Assembly (NCBI GenBank): GCA_020848095.1
Contig: JADLAT010000015.1
Location: 124,001 to 188,000, forward strand
DNA from: Alphaproteobacteria bacterium
GTDB taxonomy: Bacteria > Pseudomonadota > Alphaproteobacteria > Micavibrionales > Micavibrionaceae
DNA: 64,000 nucleotides
Reading direction: 5' to 3'
In this document: piece after piece, positions 8,205-17,118 of the stretch
Numbering within the stretch: position 1 is the stretch's first letter
Layout: the number at the start of each line of letters is the position of its first letter
Notes under the pieces: model-generated
Seen by the model: the letters and a program-made list of their open reading frames with translations, nothing else
Told to the model about the DNA's origin: nothing
The model's database searches: none
Program-made: the position numbers and the translations under genes

Positions 8205-9583
8205 TTCTTGAGCCTTTCAAGGTCTTGAAGACCCTCGTTTTCCGGCATTTGCGTGCGGCGGTGCATGTCTTTTATCTCCCAGACCGATGCCTCATCATCC
8301 ATCGGTATATAGATATAGGGTATGCCCTTTTTCTCGGCATAGGCAAATTGTTTGTTTATTTTGGAGGGCGCGTGGAAAACTTCGACGTTCAGCCCGCTTT
8401 CCCGCAGGCTGCGTGCCTTGGCGTTAGCAGCCCCGCGCTGGGATTCGCTCAGCAAAAGCAAAAGAATATGCGCCGGGCTTTTTGCCTGCACCTTAAGGCG
8501 TCCTGTCTGGCGCATGACATCAAACAGGCGGGAAAAACCGAGCGAAATTCCCACGCCCGGCAGGTGTTTGTTGATATAATTTCCGGCCAGATCGTCATAA
8601 CGCCCGCCGGAACAGACCGAGCCGGTAAATTCCGGCACATCCAGAAGCTGCGTTTCATAAACCGTACCGGTGTAGTAATCCAACCCCCGCACGATGGAGA
8701 GGTCGGCCACGACGGCGCCTGGGCTTTTTTCATTGAGGTGAGCGAGATTATCGAGAGTTATTGCCAGTTCTCCTATGCCCTGATCAAACAATGCGCTACC
8801 AAAAGATGTGCTTAATCTAAGGTCTATTATATCAGCAATCTTTTTCTGCAAATCATCGGAATTCGTAACTCTGATTTTTACAAGACTAATCAAAAATTCT
8901 GAGGCGGTTGCGGCTTCTTTTGATGTGGTCTTAATTTCTTTGATAGCCTCTGCTTCACCGATTTTTTCAATTTTGTCGATGATCCTGATAACTTCGTCAG
9001 GATTATGAATTCCCATTTCTTGCATAAATCCAATCAAAATCTTCCGATTAGAAATCCTGAGTTGCACCCGCCCTAAATCAGCATCCGGCAGACCGCTCAC
9101 AACCTCATACATCACGGCGGCGCATTCGGCATCGAAGGACAAAGGCAGATTATCGGGATTGATCACATCAATATCACATTGATAAAATTCGCGCATGCGG
9201 CCCATTTGCGGACGCTCGCCGCGCCAGACTTTTTGCATCTGGTAACGCTTGAAGGGGTAAACCAGCTCGTTAAAATTCTGCGCGACATAGCGGGCGAGGG
9301 GGACCGTCTGATCAAAATGAAGAGCAAGGCGCGTTTCTTTTTTCTCGCTCTCATCGGCCTGAAGGCGATCAAGGACATAAATTTCCTTGTCCACATCCTC
9401 ACCCTTTGCGGCGATAACGGCAAGTTCCTCCACCGCCGGGGTTTCGATAGAACAATAACCATAGCTCTCAAATACGCGGCGGATATGGTCCAGCCAGCGC
9501 TGTTCAACCAAACGAACCTCCGGCAACCATTCAGGAAAGCCGGAAATCGGGCGCGGTTTGTAAATAGGTTTTTTCTCGTTCAT
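8201..9583 (-). CDS. hisS: Histidine--tRNA ligase
   Basis: 460 aa. Class II synthetase charging tRNA-His. Motif 2 is in KVWRGERPQMGRMREFYQCDID. The histidine-binding signatures are RGLDYYTGTVYE and SVCSGGRYDDLAG. The C-terminal anticodon-binding domain follows (HILLLLLSESQRG onward). Residues of about 180-260 (roughly 8800-9060) use noticeably more A/T than the rest of the gene, perhaps because the insertion domain is less constrained. The start is the ATG with Lys-rich N-terminus MNEKKPIY. Confidence 0.97.
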   Translation of the reverse strand: MNEKKPIYKPRPISGFPEWLPEVRLVEQRWLDHIRRVFESYGYCSIETPAVEELAVIAAKGEDVDKEIYVLDRLQADESEKKETRLALHFDQTVPLARYVAQNFNELVYPFKRYQMQKVWRGERPQMGRMREFYQCDIDVINPDNLPLSFDAECAAVMYEVVSGLPDADLGRVQLRISNRKILIGFMQEMGIHNPDEVIRIIDKIEKIGEAEAIKEIKTTSKEAATASEFLISLVKIRVTNSDDLQKKIADIIDLRLSTSFGSALFDQGIGELAITLDNLAHLNEKSPGAVVADLSIVRGLDYYTGTVYETQLLDVPEFTGSVCSGGRYDDLAGNYINKHLPGVGISLGFSRLFDVMRQTGRLKVQAKSPAHILLLLLSESQRGAANAKARSLRESGLNVEVFHAPSKINKQFAYAEKKGIPYIYIPMDDEASVWEIKDMHRRTQMPENEGLQDLERLKK

Positions 9584-9627
9584 AAGGCTAATGTCTTAAG
9601 GGAGGGACGGGGGCAAGACAAGCGTTT

Positions 9628-10920
9628 TTATGCGTCATTAGGCACGAAGATCACGCGGTTTCGGCCCTGTTCCTTGGCAGTGTAAAGTCCATCATCGGCC
9701 TTTTTGAGAAGGGCGTCCAGTTCGGCCCTTTTACCGGGTTGAGCCAGAACAAAACCCACGCTGACCGTGACGGTAAGTTCGCACGGCTTGCCGTTTTCGT
9801 CGGTATAGGTGCAGGGCGTTTTTTCAATTTTTTGACGAATGCGCTCAAGGACTTTCTCGCCCTCATTCTTTCCGGTTTTTGGCAGAACAAGAGCAAATTC
9901 CTCTCCGCCTATTCTGCCGATAATATCCCCCTCCCGGCAGCAGGTGCGCAGTATCTCAGAAAAATGCTGAAGCACCTTATCGCCGACATCATGCCCGTAT
10001 GTATCATTTACATTTTTGAATTTATCCAGATCCGTCAGGGCAACAACAAGCGGCGTTTCGTTTCTATGCCCCTCATTGAGGGCGGCTTGGGTGTCGGCGG
10101 TAAACGCTCTGCGGTTTTTAAGCCCGGTAAGCGGGTCCGTCATCGCTATGGTATGAAGCATCTTGTGGAAACGGCGAAGATGCCGGACCAGCGGATTGAA
10201 AATGAAGGCCGCCTCTATAAACAGAACAAAAAGAATCCCCAGAACGCTAAAAACCTGGCGGTGATAATACAGGGTAATCTTTTCAAGCGTTTCTTCCTGA
10301 TAGCCCTCAAGCGCCGCGTCTAAAGAGGGAACGAAATAGCGCGTAAACCTTGATGAAATATAATCGCGGCTTTTTTGGCGTTCCTTGCTGGTGTTGGCCT
10401 TGTCGTACTGCAAAAATTTTTCAACCTCGCTGATGAAGGCCTGAATCTCGGAATCCAGATAAAAAGGCGCGGTGTAATAAATGCGGTAGAGGACGTTCTT
10501 TTGTACGGTATGCTCATCGTGCTGTAACGCGGGATCGGACGCGGACGCGAGAGGGGTGGGCTTAAGGGGGGACACAAACATATTCGGGCCGGAGTCCATA
10601 TCATCGATCATATCCTTAACAAAACGGTGTGATTCCTTTAGGCCCTCCAGCGCCTGAACCAGCAGGTCATAGTCAATCTGCTGTCCCTGATCATAATAAT
10701 GCGTGGAATAATAAGAAATCTGCTGAACATAGCCTCGTTGCTTCCCCAAGGCCTGAAGAACCTCTGCGCTTTCCCTTTGTTTGTGGGTGATATGCGTGGT
10801 CAAAGCGTGCGAGGCCAGCGTCAGCAGGGCAATAATCGCAAAAGCCGTAATATAGGCCAGTGTCAGCAGTTGAGAGGGGTCTCTGCCGGACATGCGCGCG
10901 AGAAGCTTTTTAGGGATCAT
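9628..10920 (-). CDS. Membrane-anchored diguanylate cyclase (GGDEF)
   Basis: 430 aa. Makes cyclic di-GMP from two GTP. Transmembrane helices lie at about residues 18-42 and 222-245, enclosing a periplasmic sensor region of about 180 residues; its start (AEVLQALGKQRGYVQQI) resembles the PilJ-type sensor domain, a tentative match. The C-terminal GGDEF domain starts near DPLTGLKNRRAF. It has an intact active site GGEEF and, five residues before it, an RxxD inhibitory site (REGD), so it should be catalytically active and product-inhibited. It sits alone upstream of hisS with 44 bases between. Confidence 0.95.
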   Translation of the reverse strand: MIPKKLLARMSGRDPSQLLTLAYITAFAIIALLTLASHALTTHITHKQRESAEVLQALGKQRGYVQQISYYSTHYYDQGQQIDYDLLVQALEGLKESHRFVKDMIDDMDSGPNMFVSPLKPTPLASASDPALQHDEHTVQKNVLYRIYYTAPFYLDSEIQAFISEVEKFLQYDKANTSKERQKSRDYISSRFTRYFVPSLDAALEGYQEETLEKITLYYHRQVFSVLGILFVLFIEAAFIFNPLVRHLRRFHKMLHTIAMTDPLTGLKNRRAFTADTQAALNEGHRNETPLVVALTDLDKFKNVNDTYGHDVGDKVLQHFSEILRTCCREGDIIGRIGGEEFALVLPKTGKNEGEKVLERIRQKIEKTPCTYTDENGKPCELTVTVSVGFVLAQPGKRAELDALLKKADDGLYTAKEQGRNRVIFVPNDA

Positions 10921-11044
10921 GCTGACTTTGCTCAGAGTAAAAGCGACTATGGGGAAATCCCAGTTCCAGCCTAGTATATTTCACGTGTGATGTAAATGTT
11001 GCGGCAATCCGGGATAGCAATCGGCACAGCAGGGCAGAGATATA

Positions 11045-11087
11045 TTGACATAGTGTGTGTTTTTGTAATTAATACTCTGATCAGAGT
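11045..11087 (+). promoter_or_regulatory. Promoter with overlapping 14-bp palindrome upstream of an orphan gene
   Basis: TTGACA at 11045-11050 is followed by TAATTA at 11066 (15-base spacer) or TTAATA at 11069 (18-base spacer). A perfect palindrome ACTCTGATCAGAGT (11074-11087) lies at or just after the -10, a typical place for a repressor operator. The TTGACATA and TGTAATTAA parts recur at the promoter of the gene at 13721. Confidence 0.5.
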
Positions 11088-11108
11088 GTTGAATGATTAC
11101 AAATGTAA

Positions 11109-11894
11109 GTGCTGCGTGACAAAACTGAAAGAAAATTACTCATGGTGAAAAGAATCCTTACGGGTCTGACCACGCAAAAAAATGTCGTGGGCAAAAACGG
11201 AGATTTTACGCCGATGGTTATCGCCGACAATGGAAATCTCGGCATTGGTTTTTCCTTGGAAACAAAAGATGAGGGAGCCTTTCACGCACGCCACATCGAC
11301 ACGAAGCATAAAAATATTTTGCAGGTCTGGCGTACGGTGCGTTTGTTGGAGGAAATGCCCTCCATAGGCAAAGATACGCTTTTGGATTGCTACAATGCTA
11401 TACAGGGCGATTTGATGGCGCGTGAACGGTTACTGGATACTATTGCACCGAAGGGAAAATCACTCTTTTCCAAGTTGACAGAGGAGTTTTCCCGGCGGGG
11501 CCACTTCAAAAATATGATAGGGGAACTGCAAAGATCTGTTCCAGATGAGGGGGAATTAAAGCTGTTGCTCACCGGGCTTGTTGAGAATGAAATTATAGAT
11601 GCGGCGATCGAGGTGAGCGCTTATGTTGATATGGGAATTCTTTCTCATTCTACAGAGTTTGAAGAATTGGAAAAATTTGAAGGCGAATTCATAGAATCCT
11701 TGAGCGGATTGTCAACACTCAGGGAAAAATCCGGCAGTGTGAAGAACGAAACTTCACCTGCCGTCAAACAACCCATCAAGCTCGTCTGTCAGGGCTCCGG
11801 CAAGCCCGTCAGCATCAGCAATAGTCAACGCACGTCTGTAATAGCGCGTGACGTCGTGTCCAATCCCGATCGCCGCCAGTTCAACTATTCCTGA
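11109..11894 (+). CDS. Hypothetical protein, 3' end overlaps cobT on the opposite strand
   Basis: 261 aa if read from 11109; an ATG at 11142 (MVKRILTG) is an alternative with GAAAG upstream. No signal peptide or membrane helix. The protein is hydrophilic and mostly helical, with an acidic region around [12 protein letters not shown]. Family not recognised. The final 46 residues (from about 11754) are read antisense to the end of cobT and look like run-through sequence, so the original stop may have been lost. It has a clear promoter and a palindromic operator candidate upstream. Confidence 0.6.
   Translation: MLRDKTERKLLMVKRILTGLTTQKNVVGKNGDFTPMVIADNGNLGIGFSLETKDEGAFHARHIDTKHKNILQVWRTVRLLEEMPSIGKDTLLDCYNAIQGDLMARERLLDTIAPKGKSLFSKLTEEFSRRGHFKNMIGELQRSVPDEGELKLLLTGLVENEIIDAAIEVSAYVDMGILSHSTEFEELEKFEGEFIESLSGLSTLREKSGSVKNETSPAVKQPIKLVCQGSGKPVSISNSQRTSVIARDVVSNPDRRQFNYS
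11725..11763 (-). terminator. Intrinsic terminator overlapping the cobT stop codon
   Basis: A 12-bp stem with one bulged base (11732-11744 with 11752-11763) and a 7-base loop. On the minus strand it is followed by ATTTTT (11730-11725). The cobT stop (11756-11754) lies inside one arm. Confidence 0.65.
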
Positions 11895-13607
11895 GCTTTC
11901 GATCCAGCGAATAACATTGCGCAGGTCAGCTTCCAGAATATTCACGGGATTGACGGATAAGGTGGAATCATCCACCGGCGCACCATCGGAAATCACCATC
12001 AGGATTTTGCGTGCCTCCGGGCGCCTTGCGAGCCGGTTATAGGCCCAGACCAAAGCCTCACCATCTATATTTTCTTTCAAAAGGCCTTCCTTGAGCATCA
12101 GGCTGATATTTTTGCGGGTACGGCGCATGGGCGCATCGGCAGATTTATAGATAATATGGCGTATATCGTTCAGGCGTCCGGGCTCCGGTGGGCGGTTATT
12201 TTCAACCCAGAGCTCACGGGATTTTCCGCCTTTCCAGGCGCGCGTGGTAAAGCCCAGAATTTCTGTTCGCACAGCGCAACGCTCCAAAGTGCGGGAGATA
12301 ATATCGGCGCTCATGGCGGCCAGAGCAATGGGGCGTCCCCGCATTGATCCTGAATTATCAATCAGGATGGAAACAACCGTATCGCGGAAATCAGTCTGTC
12401 TTTCCTGTTTAAAGGTCAGGGGGACATCGGGGTTGGCCACAACACGGGCCAGCCGCGCTGAATCCAAAATGCCTTCCTCCAGATCAAACAGCCAGCTTCT
12501 CCGCTGCTGGGCCATGACCTTGCGCTGAAGCCGGTTAGCCAGCTTCGTGATGATGGGGAGATAACCGGCCAATTGCTTATCGAGCGTGGCACGCAGACGG
12601 GTAAGCTCCTGCGGGTCTGCCAGTGCGCTGGCCTGTATTTCTTCATCATATGCGGTTGTGTAAATCGTATAACGGCCATGAGGCCCATCATCAAATGTAT
12701 TGCGCCGGGTAGAGAAGGGGATCTCTGGGTCCTGATTGTTCTGATCTTGTTCGTCTTGCGCGCCGCCCTCATCAAAGGCCGCATCTGTCTCCACCATATC
12801 CTCATCCGCGCGTAGTCCGCTTTTATCACTTTGCCCCGCGCCCACGCCCCGTTCCTGCGTTTCTTCCGTGTTTTCGCCATCGCTTCCATCATTGGGAGCT
12901 TTTTCGCTATCTTGCGGTTCCTCCCCATATTCATCAAGATTATCGCCGAGCGGCATTTCCATCGCTCTGACAAGCGTTTTTGCCAGCGATGCATAGGCTT
13001 TTTGATCCTTTAAAAGCGCATGGTTTCCTAGAAAAACCTCCAGTGTCTGTCCTAGATTTTTTTCAATCTGCGGTTTCCACCAATCAATAATTTTTTGGGC
13101 AGAGGGTGGCGCTCTCTCTCCCGTAAGTGCTAACCTGGTAAGGACATGCAGAACATCTGCGGTTTCGATTTGCTCTTTTTTCGTCGCTTGCCCGTATCCG
13201 GCGCGGCGGCATTTTTCTTCAAGCACTGCACCAAGATTTGCCCCCATGCCCGGCATGGCAAGATAGCCCAGCGCCTCAACCCGCGCCTGTTCCAGCCCGT
13301 CAAATCCGGCGCGTGCCTCCGCTTCGCGCGGGGCAAGCTGCAGATGCAGTTTTGGATCGTGATGGGCAAAGTGAAGGGCTTGCGCATCGGCGCATCCGCG
13401 AATGAGTCTGCGGTTCTGGGCGGTGGTAACGGTGTCCGGCGTTGGCAGACGGGATTTTAGGGAATCCGGTGTGCGTCCTGTCGGCGCCTCGGCGGGGGAA
13501 TAGATGACCTCCAGATCCCTGTTGCCCGCAATGGTGCGCAACGTCACAGCCGTGACGTGCTTGAAGGTTTCGGAATCCTGTCCATGTTCTGGGTTCTGAT
13601 CGGTCAT
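11754..13607 (-). CDS. cobT: Cobaltochelatase-type subunit CobT
   Basis: 617 aa from the ATG at 13607 ([10 protein letters not shown]); a longer frame starts at 13703 but its first 32 residues are not CobT-like. In cobalt chelation CobT works with CobS (AAA+ ATPase) and CobN. Order of parts: helical N-terminal domain (about 1-210), a very acidic Asp/Glu/Gln linker (about 220-300), then a von Willebrand A domain with the MIDAS motif [11 protein letters not shown]. It is separated from cobS by two small orphan genes on the other strand. No cobN or other cobalamin gene is in the window. Confidence 0.93.
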   Translation of the reverse strand: MTDQNPEHGQDSETFKHVTAVTLRTIAGNRDLEVIYSPAEAPTGRTPDSLKSRLPTPDTVTTAQNRRLIRGCADAQALHFAHHDPKLHLQLAPREAEARAGFDGLEQARVEALGYLAMPGMGANLGAVLEEKCRRAGYGQATKKEQIETADVLHVLTRLALTGERAPPSAQKIIDWWKPQIEKNLGQTLEVFLGNHALLKDQKAYASLAKTLVRAMEMPLGDNLDEYGEEPQDSEKAPNDGSDGENTEETQERGVGAGQSDKSGLRADEDMVETDAAFDEGGAQDEQDQNNQDPEIPFSTRRNTFDDGPHGRYTIYTTAYDEEIQASALADPQELTRLRATLDKQLAGYLPIITKLANRLQRKVMAQQRRSWLFDLEEGILDSARLARVVANPDVPLTFKQERQTDFRDTVVSILIDNSGSMRGRPIALAAMSADIISRTLERCAVRTEILGFTTRAWKGGKSRELWVENNRPPEPGRLNDIRHIIYKSADAPMRRTRKNISLMLKEGLLKENIDGEALVWAYNRLARRPEARKILMVISDGAPVDDSTLSVNPVNILEADLRNVIRWIESSGIVELAAIGIGHDVTRYYRRALTIADADGLAGALTDELDGLFDGR

Positions 13608-13658
13608 TATTTTATCAAAAGCTATACGCCGTGAGTAATCTACGCCAGCACTAAATAT

Positions 13659-13687
13659 TTGACATATGGCGACGATTTCTGTAATTA
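13659..13687 (+). promoter_or_regulatory. Promoter TTGACA-17-TAATTA for the orphan pair
   Basis: Perfect -35 TTGACA (13659-13664), 17-base spacer, -10 TAATTA (13682-13687). It lies 33 bases before the start at 13721 and is closely similar to the promoter at 11045. Confidence 0.65.
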
Positions 13688-13720
13688 AAGGTGTGTTTAT
13701 CAAGGTAAGGGCGTAATTTT

Positions 13721-14188
13721 ATGACTGAACAGACTCTAGGATCAAAAGAAAACACTAAAAATACGCGTCCGGACACGCAGCAACTTATCTTTGTTGATGA
13801 TGAAACACCTTTGCAAAAAGTGCTGGCGCATAGTTTTAATCAAACAGTGAGCGCGTTGGCCTTTGCGGCTAAGCTTTCACTGACGGGTGTTGCTGTCGTC
13901 TCGACTGGCGCCGGGTATGAAAATGCCGCACATGAAATGGGGATATCCCCAAACTCATCCTTTCCAGCACTTTGGGCCTATCATAGCGTGGCAAATATTC
14001 CGGATGTTCTCAGGGGCGGTGCTGTCGGCCTCCGTGATATCTTCGAGGGCACATCATCTTCAAAGGGGCAGGTCTATTATTTTTATATACCAGAAGGGAG
14101 CAAAGATTCTTCCCCAAATGTGCCGCCTGAAAACCCTGAAATCATGACCATGTTTTCGCCGAATCCATCGTATAACGGGCCAGTTTAA
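13721..14188 (+). CDS. Small orphan protein A (paralogue of the next gene)
   Basis: 155 aa, no family recognised. The N-terminal 30 residues are polar (MTEQTLGSKENTKNTRPD). A weakly hydrophobic Ala/Val/Gly segment lies at about residues 42-66, possibly a membrane-associating helix. A second part reads YHSVANIPDVLRGGAVGLRD and the tail is Pro/Ser rich. The second part aligns by eye with the matching part of the downstream orphan. A strong promoter precedes it. It lies between cobT and cobS but on the opposite strand. Confidence 0.6.
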   Translation: MTEQTLGSKENTKNTRPDTQQLIFVDDETPLQKVLAHSFNQTVSALAFAAKLSLTGVAVVSTGAGYENAAHEMGISPNSSFPALWAYHSVANIPDVLRGGAVGLRDIFEGTSSSKGQVYYFYIPEGSKDSSPNVPPENPEIMTMFSPNPSYNGPV

Positions 14189-14280
14189 GGGGCGTTTCTG
14201 CGTGGGTTTAGAAAAATTTGACAATATCATTCCGCTCAGCGTACAAGGGCGTAAGTTTTCGTAATTATAGGGGTGGCGTT

Positions 14281-14526
14281 GTGGGGTTGATTAATAATGT
14301 TTTGGGAACGATCGGCGTAGTCTTTGGCGTTGCCGCGGTTGGTGATGGTATGTTACGGACGTTAGACGAGCCTAGAGAGAATCGAAATATTGAAGTTTTT
14401 GCCACCCATACCATTCAGGCTGCTGGTGATATCGCCTCCGGAGCTGTTAAAGGCATTATTTTTGCTGTAGACGATGCGACAAAAGATTTTGAAAATAAAG
14501 CACCGGAAGGGCCGAACTCACCTTGA
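14281..14526 (+). CDS. Small orphan protein B, GTG start (possibly frameshifted at the 5' end)
   Basis: 81 aa from the GTG at 14281, chosen because AGGGGTGG lies five bases upstream. A TTG at 14218 would give 102 aa. A Val/Gly-rich hydrophobic segment (about residues 3-22) is followed by THTIQAAGDIASGAVKG, which resembles the YHSVANIPDVLRGGAVGL part of the preceding gene. A different frame starting at GTG 14202 encodes about 20 plausible residues (MGLEKFDNIIPLSVQ..) and stops at 14263, so a frameshift in a once longer gene is possible. Function unknown. Confidence 0.5.
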   Translation: MGLINNVLGTIGVVFGVAAVGDGMLRTLDEPRENRNIEVFATHTIQAAGDIASGAVKGIIFAVDDATKDFENKAPEGPNSP

Positions 14527-14551
14527 TAAGGTTGGCAGGTCGGCTCTCTAT

Positions 14552-15607
14552 CTACGCCGCTGCGTTTCTTATCGCGCTTTGGGGCAATTCCACATTGAAA
14601 CAGCGCTGGTAATACTCCACTACGATGGGGCGTTCCGCTTCATCGCATTTATTCATGAAAGAGAGCAAAAAGGCCATGTCGCGGTTGGCAAATATCTGCG
14701 TGTTTTCAATCCAGCTTAAAACGGTTCGTGGACTCATAAGCGTCGAAAGATCGCCATTTATGAAGCCTTCGCGCGTTAAATCGGCCATGCGCACCATTTT
14801 ATCCACCATGTCCCGGCCTTCATCGCTACGCATTTCCGGAAATTTGGCGAGCATAATGCGCACTTCATCATCATGAGGCAGGTAATTGAGTGTCGATACA
14901 ATGTTCCAGCGGTCCATCTGGCCTTGGTTAATCTGTTGCGTGCCGTGATAAAGGCCGGTGGTATCACCAAGCCCCACCGTGTTTGCCGTTGCGAACAGAC
15001 GAAAGGCGGGGTGCGGGCGGATAACCCGGTTTTGGTCAAGCAGGGTCAGGCGGCCTTCGGCCTCTAACACGCGCTGAATAACAAACATAACATCCGGACG
15101 CCCTGCGTCATATTCATCAAAAACCAGAGCCACAGGGTGCTGAATGGCCCATGGAAGCAGCCCTTCTTTCCATTCTGTAATCTGCTTACCCTCTTTGAGG
15201 GCAATGGCATCCTTGCCGATCAAATCAACGCGCGAAACATGGGAATCGAGGTTGATCCGCACGCATGGCCAGTTCAGGCGGGCGGCGACCTGTTCTATAT
15301 GCGTGGATTTTCCTGTGCCGTGATACCCCTGTATCATTACGCGGCGGTTGTATGAAAACCCGGCAAGAATAGCCAGTGTCGTATCGTGATCGAATTGATA
15401 GGTGGGGTCGATATCGGGTACATTGGGGTTGGTTTCGGAAAAGGCGGGAATTTCCCAGTCGATATCCAGCTTGAACATCTCCCGCGCATTGACCTTTATA
15501 TCGGGAATCGTGGAATGCTTGCCCTCTCTGGCCTTGATCGTCGTGATGTCAAAGGACATGCCGGCGGCTTCTTTTTCCTTGTCCAGTTCATCGGCGAGAT
15601 TATCCAT
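14552..15607 (-). CDS. cobS: Cobaltochelatase-type AAA+ ATPase CobS
   Basis: 351 aa. MoxR-like AAA+ partner of CobT. Walker A is in [17 protein letters not shown]. It is followed by the CobS signature [16 protein letters not shown], Walker [16 protein letters not shown], and sensor-1 [12 protein letters not shown]. It starts 6 bases after the J-domain gene stops, so the two are probably cotranscribed. Without cobN nearby, a role in a chelatase cannot be taken for granted; CobS/CobT pairs could serve as a general remodelling AAA+/VWA couple. Confidence 0.94.
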   Translation of the reverse strand: MDNLADELDKEKEAAGMSFDITTIKAREGKHSTIPDIKVNAREMFKLDIDWEIPAFSETNPNVPDIDPTYQFDHDTTLAILAGFSYNRRVMIQGYHGTGKSTHIEQVAARLNWPCVRINLDSHVSRVDLIGKDAIALKEGKQITEWKEGLLPWAIQHPVALVFDEYDAGRPDVMFVIQRVLEAEGRLTLLDQNRVIRPHPAFRLFATANTVGLGDTTGLYHGTQQINQGQMDRWNIVSTLNYLPHDDEVRIMLAKFPEMRSDEGRDMVDKMVRMADLTREGFINGDLSTLMSPRTVLSWIENTQIFANRDMAFLLSFMNKCDEAERPIVVEYYQRCFNVELPQSAIRNAAA

Positions 15608-15613
15608 GCTTTT

Positions 15614-16234
15614 TTAATTCCTGTCGGGTAATTCTTCAAATTTCTGATAGGCCAGTTTCAAGATGGTATAGGCCATATTGATCTGTTTGAGAAGCTCTTG
15701 CGATTTAATGCACCCACCATTGAGGTCGGGGTGGTGCTTTTTCGCAAGCATCTTATAGCGTGTTTTGATCTCCGCCAGAACGACGGGCGGCTCCAGCCCC
15801 ATAATGGCCAGAGCTTCATGTTCCGGCGCGTCTTTTCTCTCGCCAAAGCCCTGTTGTCGTGCCGATTCTTTCCTGCGGCCCGAAGGGGGCGGCTCTTTGT
15901 CCGTGAAGTTATGGGTCTGCCACGCCTTGCGGTAAAGTGCCTCTTCCGCATCGCCGTTTACGCCGTAAGCCCATGTCGGGCGGTCGCCATAGAGGCTTTT
16001 GTGCATATGCTCCTCAACTTCATGGGGAGACATGCCCTCAAAAAAATTCCACGCCTTGTTGTATTCCCGCACATGCTCAAGACAGAAAGTGTAATGCGTG
16101 CCCAGCCCGCGATCTTTCGGTGCGCGATGCTCCGCCGCTTCGCGGCAACCCGGCATATCGCAGTGGCGCTCGCTCACCTGCGCCCGTCCATCGGCAAACT
16201 CAGCAGAATTAGGTTTTAGAAAAATTCTTGGCAT
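15614..16234 (-). CDS. J-domain protein (DnaJ-like, C-terminal J domain)
   Basis: 206 aa from the ATG at 16234 (MPRIFLKPN); a longer open frame upstream is not protein-like and crosses bolA. The N-terminal half carries CDMPGCREAAEHRAPK and a second cysteine in YTFCLEHVREYNKAWNFF, possibly a metal-binding pair. The J domain is at the C-terminus with the HPD motif in KMLAKKHHPDLNGG, so it should stimulate an Hsp70 ATPase. The pairing J-domain/cobS with divergent bolA is usual in alphaproteobacteria. The nearest AGGAG is 16 bases from the ATG, so the translation signal is weak. Confidence 0.9.
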   Translation of the reverse strand: MPRIFLKPNSAEFADGRAQVSERHCDMPGCREAAEHRAPKDRGLGTHYTFCLEHVREYNKAWNFFEGMSPHEVEEHMHKSLYGDRPTWAYGVNGDAEEALYRKAWQTHNFTDKEPPPSGRRKESARQQGFGERKDAPEHEALAIMGLEPPVVLAEIKTRYKMLAKKHHPDLNGGCIKSQELLKQINMAYTILKLAYQKFEELPDRN

Positions 16235-16244
16235 CGGCTTCTTT

Positions 16245-16272
16245 TTGTAACTCCTGTTTCGCCGTATATACT
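16245..16272 (+). promoter_or_regulatory. Probable bolA promoter, TTGTAA-16-TATACT
   Basis: -35 TTGTAA (16245-16250), 16-base spacer, -10 TATACT (16267-16272), giving a leader of about 45 bases before bolA. It is in the divergent space shared with the J-domain gene. Confidence 0.5.
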
Positions 16273-16324
16273 TACATGGTAACCAATTTGATGAAAAACC
16301 ACCACCAAAACCGGGAGTATGCAC

Positions 16325-16597
16325 ATGAAAATGGAAGATGTTATCAAAAAGGAAATACAAGCACGATTCACGCCTTCCCATTTTGAATTGATTAATGAAA
16401 GCCATAAACACCACGGACACGCGGGCGATGATGGGTCGGGGCAAACGCATTTTAAACTTCTGATTGTATCCTCTGTTTTTGAGGGGCAGGGCAGGGTAGA
16501 GCGGCAACGTGGTGTAAATACCGCCTTGGAAACGGCCTTTTCGAGCGGTCTTCATGCTATAAATATGAAACTATTCACACCTACCGAATTTGAATAA
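16325..16597 (+). CDS. BolA family protein
   Basis: 90 aa from the ATG at 16325, chosen because GGGAG (16313-16317) lies 7 bases upstream; an ATG two codons earlier would be too close. BolA proteins pair with monothiol glutaredoxins in iron-sulfur handling and can act as regulators. Family features: FELINESHKHHGH with the conserved histidines, HFKLLIVSSVFEGQGRVERQR, and HAINMKLFTPTE. Divergent from the J-domain/cobS unit. Confidence 0.94.
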   Translation: MKMEDVIKKEIQARFTPSHFELINESHKHHGHAGDDGSGQTHFKLLIVSSVFEGQGRVERQRGVNTALETAFSSGLHAINMKLFTPTEFE

Positions 16598-16704
16598 ACA
16601 TTTTATATTTACACTCTTAGGTTGTGTCGTTATATTTTCCGCAAGTGATCCGGTTGCGGCCTGTGATGAATGGGCCGAAAACTCTGGATCGTAAAGGGAA
16701 AAAT

Positions 16705-17118
16705 ATGTCGAAGGGGAAATACGACATGGCGCAAGCATCAACTCAAAAAAATGATCACGAAGCGGCTAATGATTCAGCCAAAAGCACACTCATCAGCAGA
16801 AATATAACGGTGATGGGGCGGCGCACGTCTATCCGGCTTGAGCCGGAAATGTGGATGGCCCTGCGAGAGGCCGCAAAACGCGAGCTTTGCACTATGCATG
16901 ATATCTGCACCTTAATCAGCTTCCGCAAGGAGGAGGGCACGTCGCTTACCTCGGCAATCCGCGTATTTTTAATGCTTTATTTCCGGGCCGCCAGTACGGA
17001 AGAGGGGCATATACGGGCCGGGCATGGAAATTTTAAGCACATGCGCCAGCGCGCCAGATTACCGGCCATGATGCCGGCGGCGCAGGTCGGGGGCGAAATG
17101 GGGGAGCTACGTGCCTGA
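16705..17118 (+). CDS. Ribbon-helix-helix domain protein (RHH_4-like)
   Basis: 137 aa from the ATG at 16705, with AAAGGGAAA just upstream. A putative DNA-binding protein. The N-terminal 40 residues are polar and likely disordered. The core reads ITVMGRRTSIRLEPEMW then LREAAKREL, the beta-strand and first helix of the alphaproteobacterial RHH_4 family, followed by SLTSAIRVFLMLYFRAAS. The tail is basic and Met/Ala rich. The 3' end overlaps rppH by 12 bases, tail to tail. Target unknown. Confidence 0.85.
   Translation: MSKGKYDMAQASTQKNDHEAANDSAKSTLISRNITVMGRRTSIRLEPEMWMALREAAKRELCTMHDICTLISFRKEEGTSLTSAIRVFLMLYFRAASTEEGHIRAGHGNFKHMRQRARLPAMMPAAQVGGEMGELRA

Noticed and set aside
15614..16555. Longer J-domain protein starting at 16555
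   Set aside because: The extra 107 residues cross bolA on the other strand and look non-coding; the ATG at 16234 gives a normal protein.
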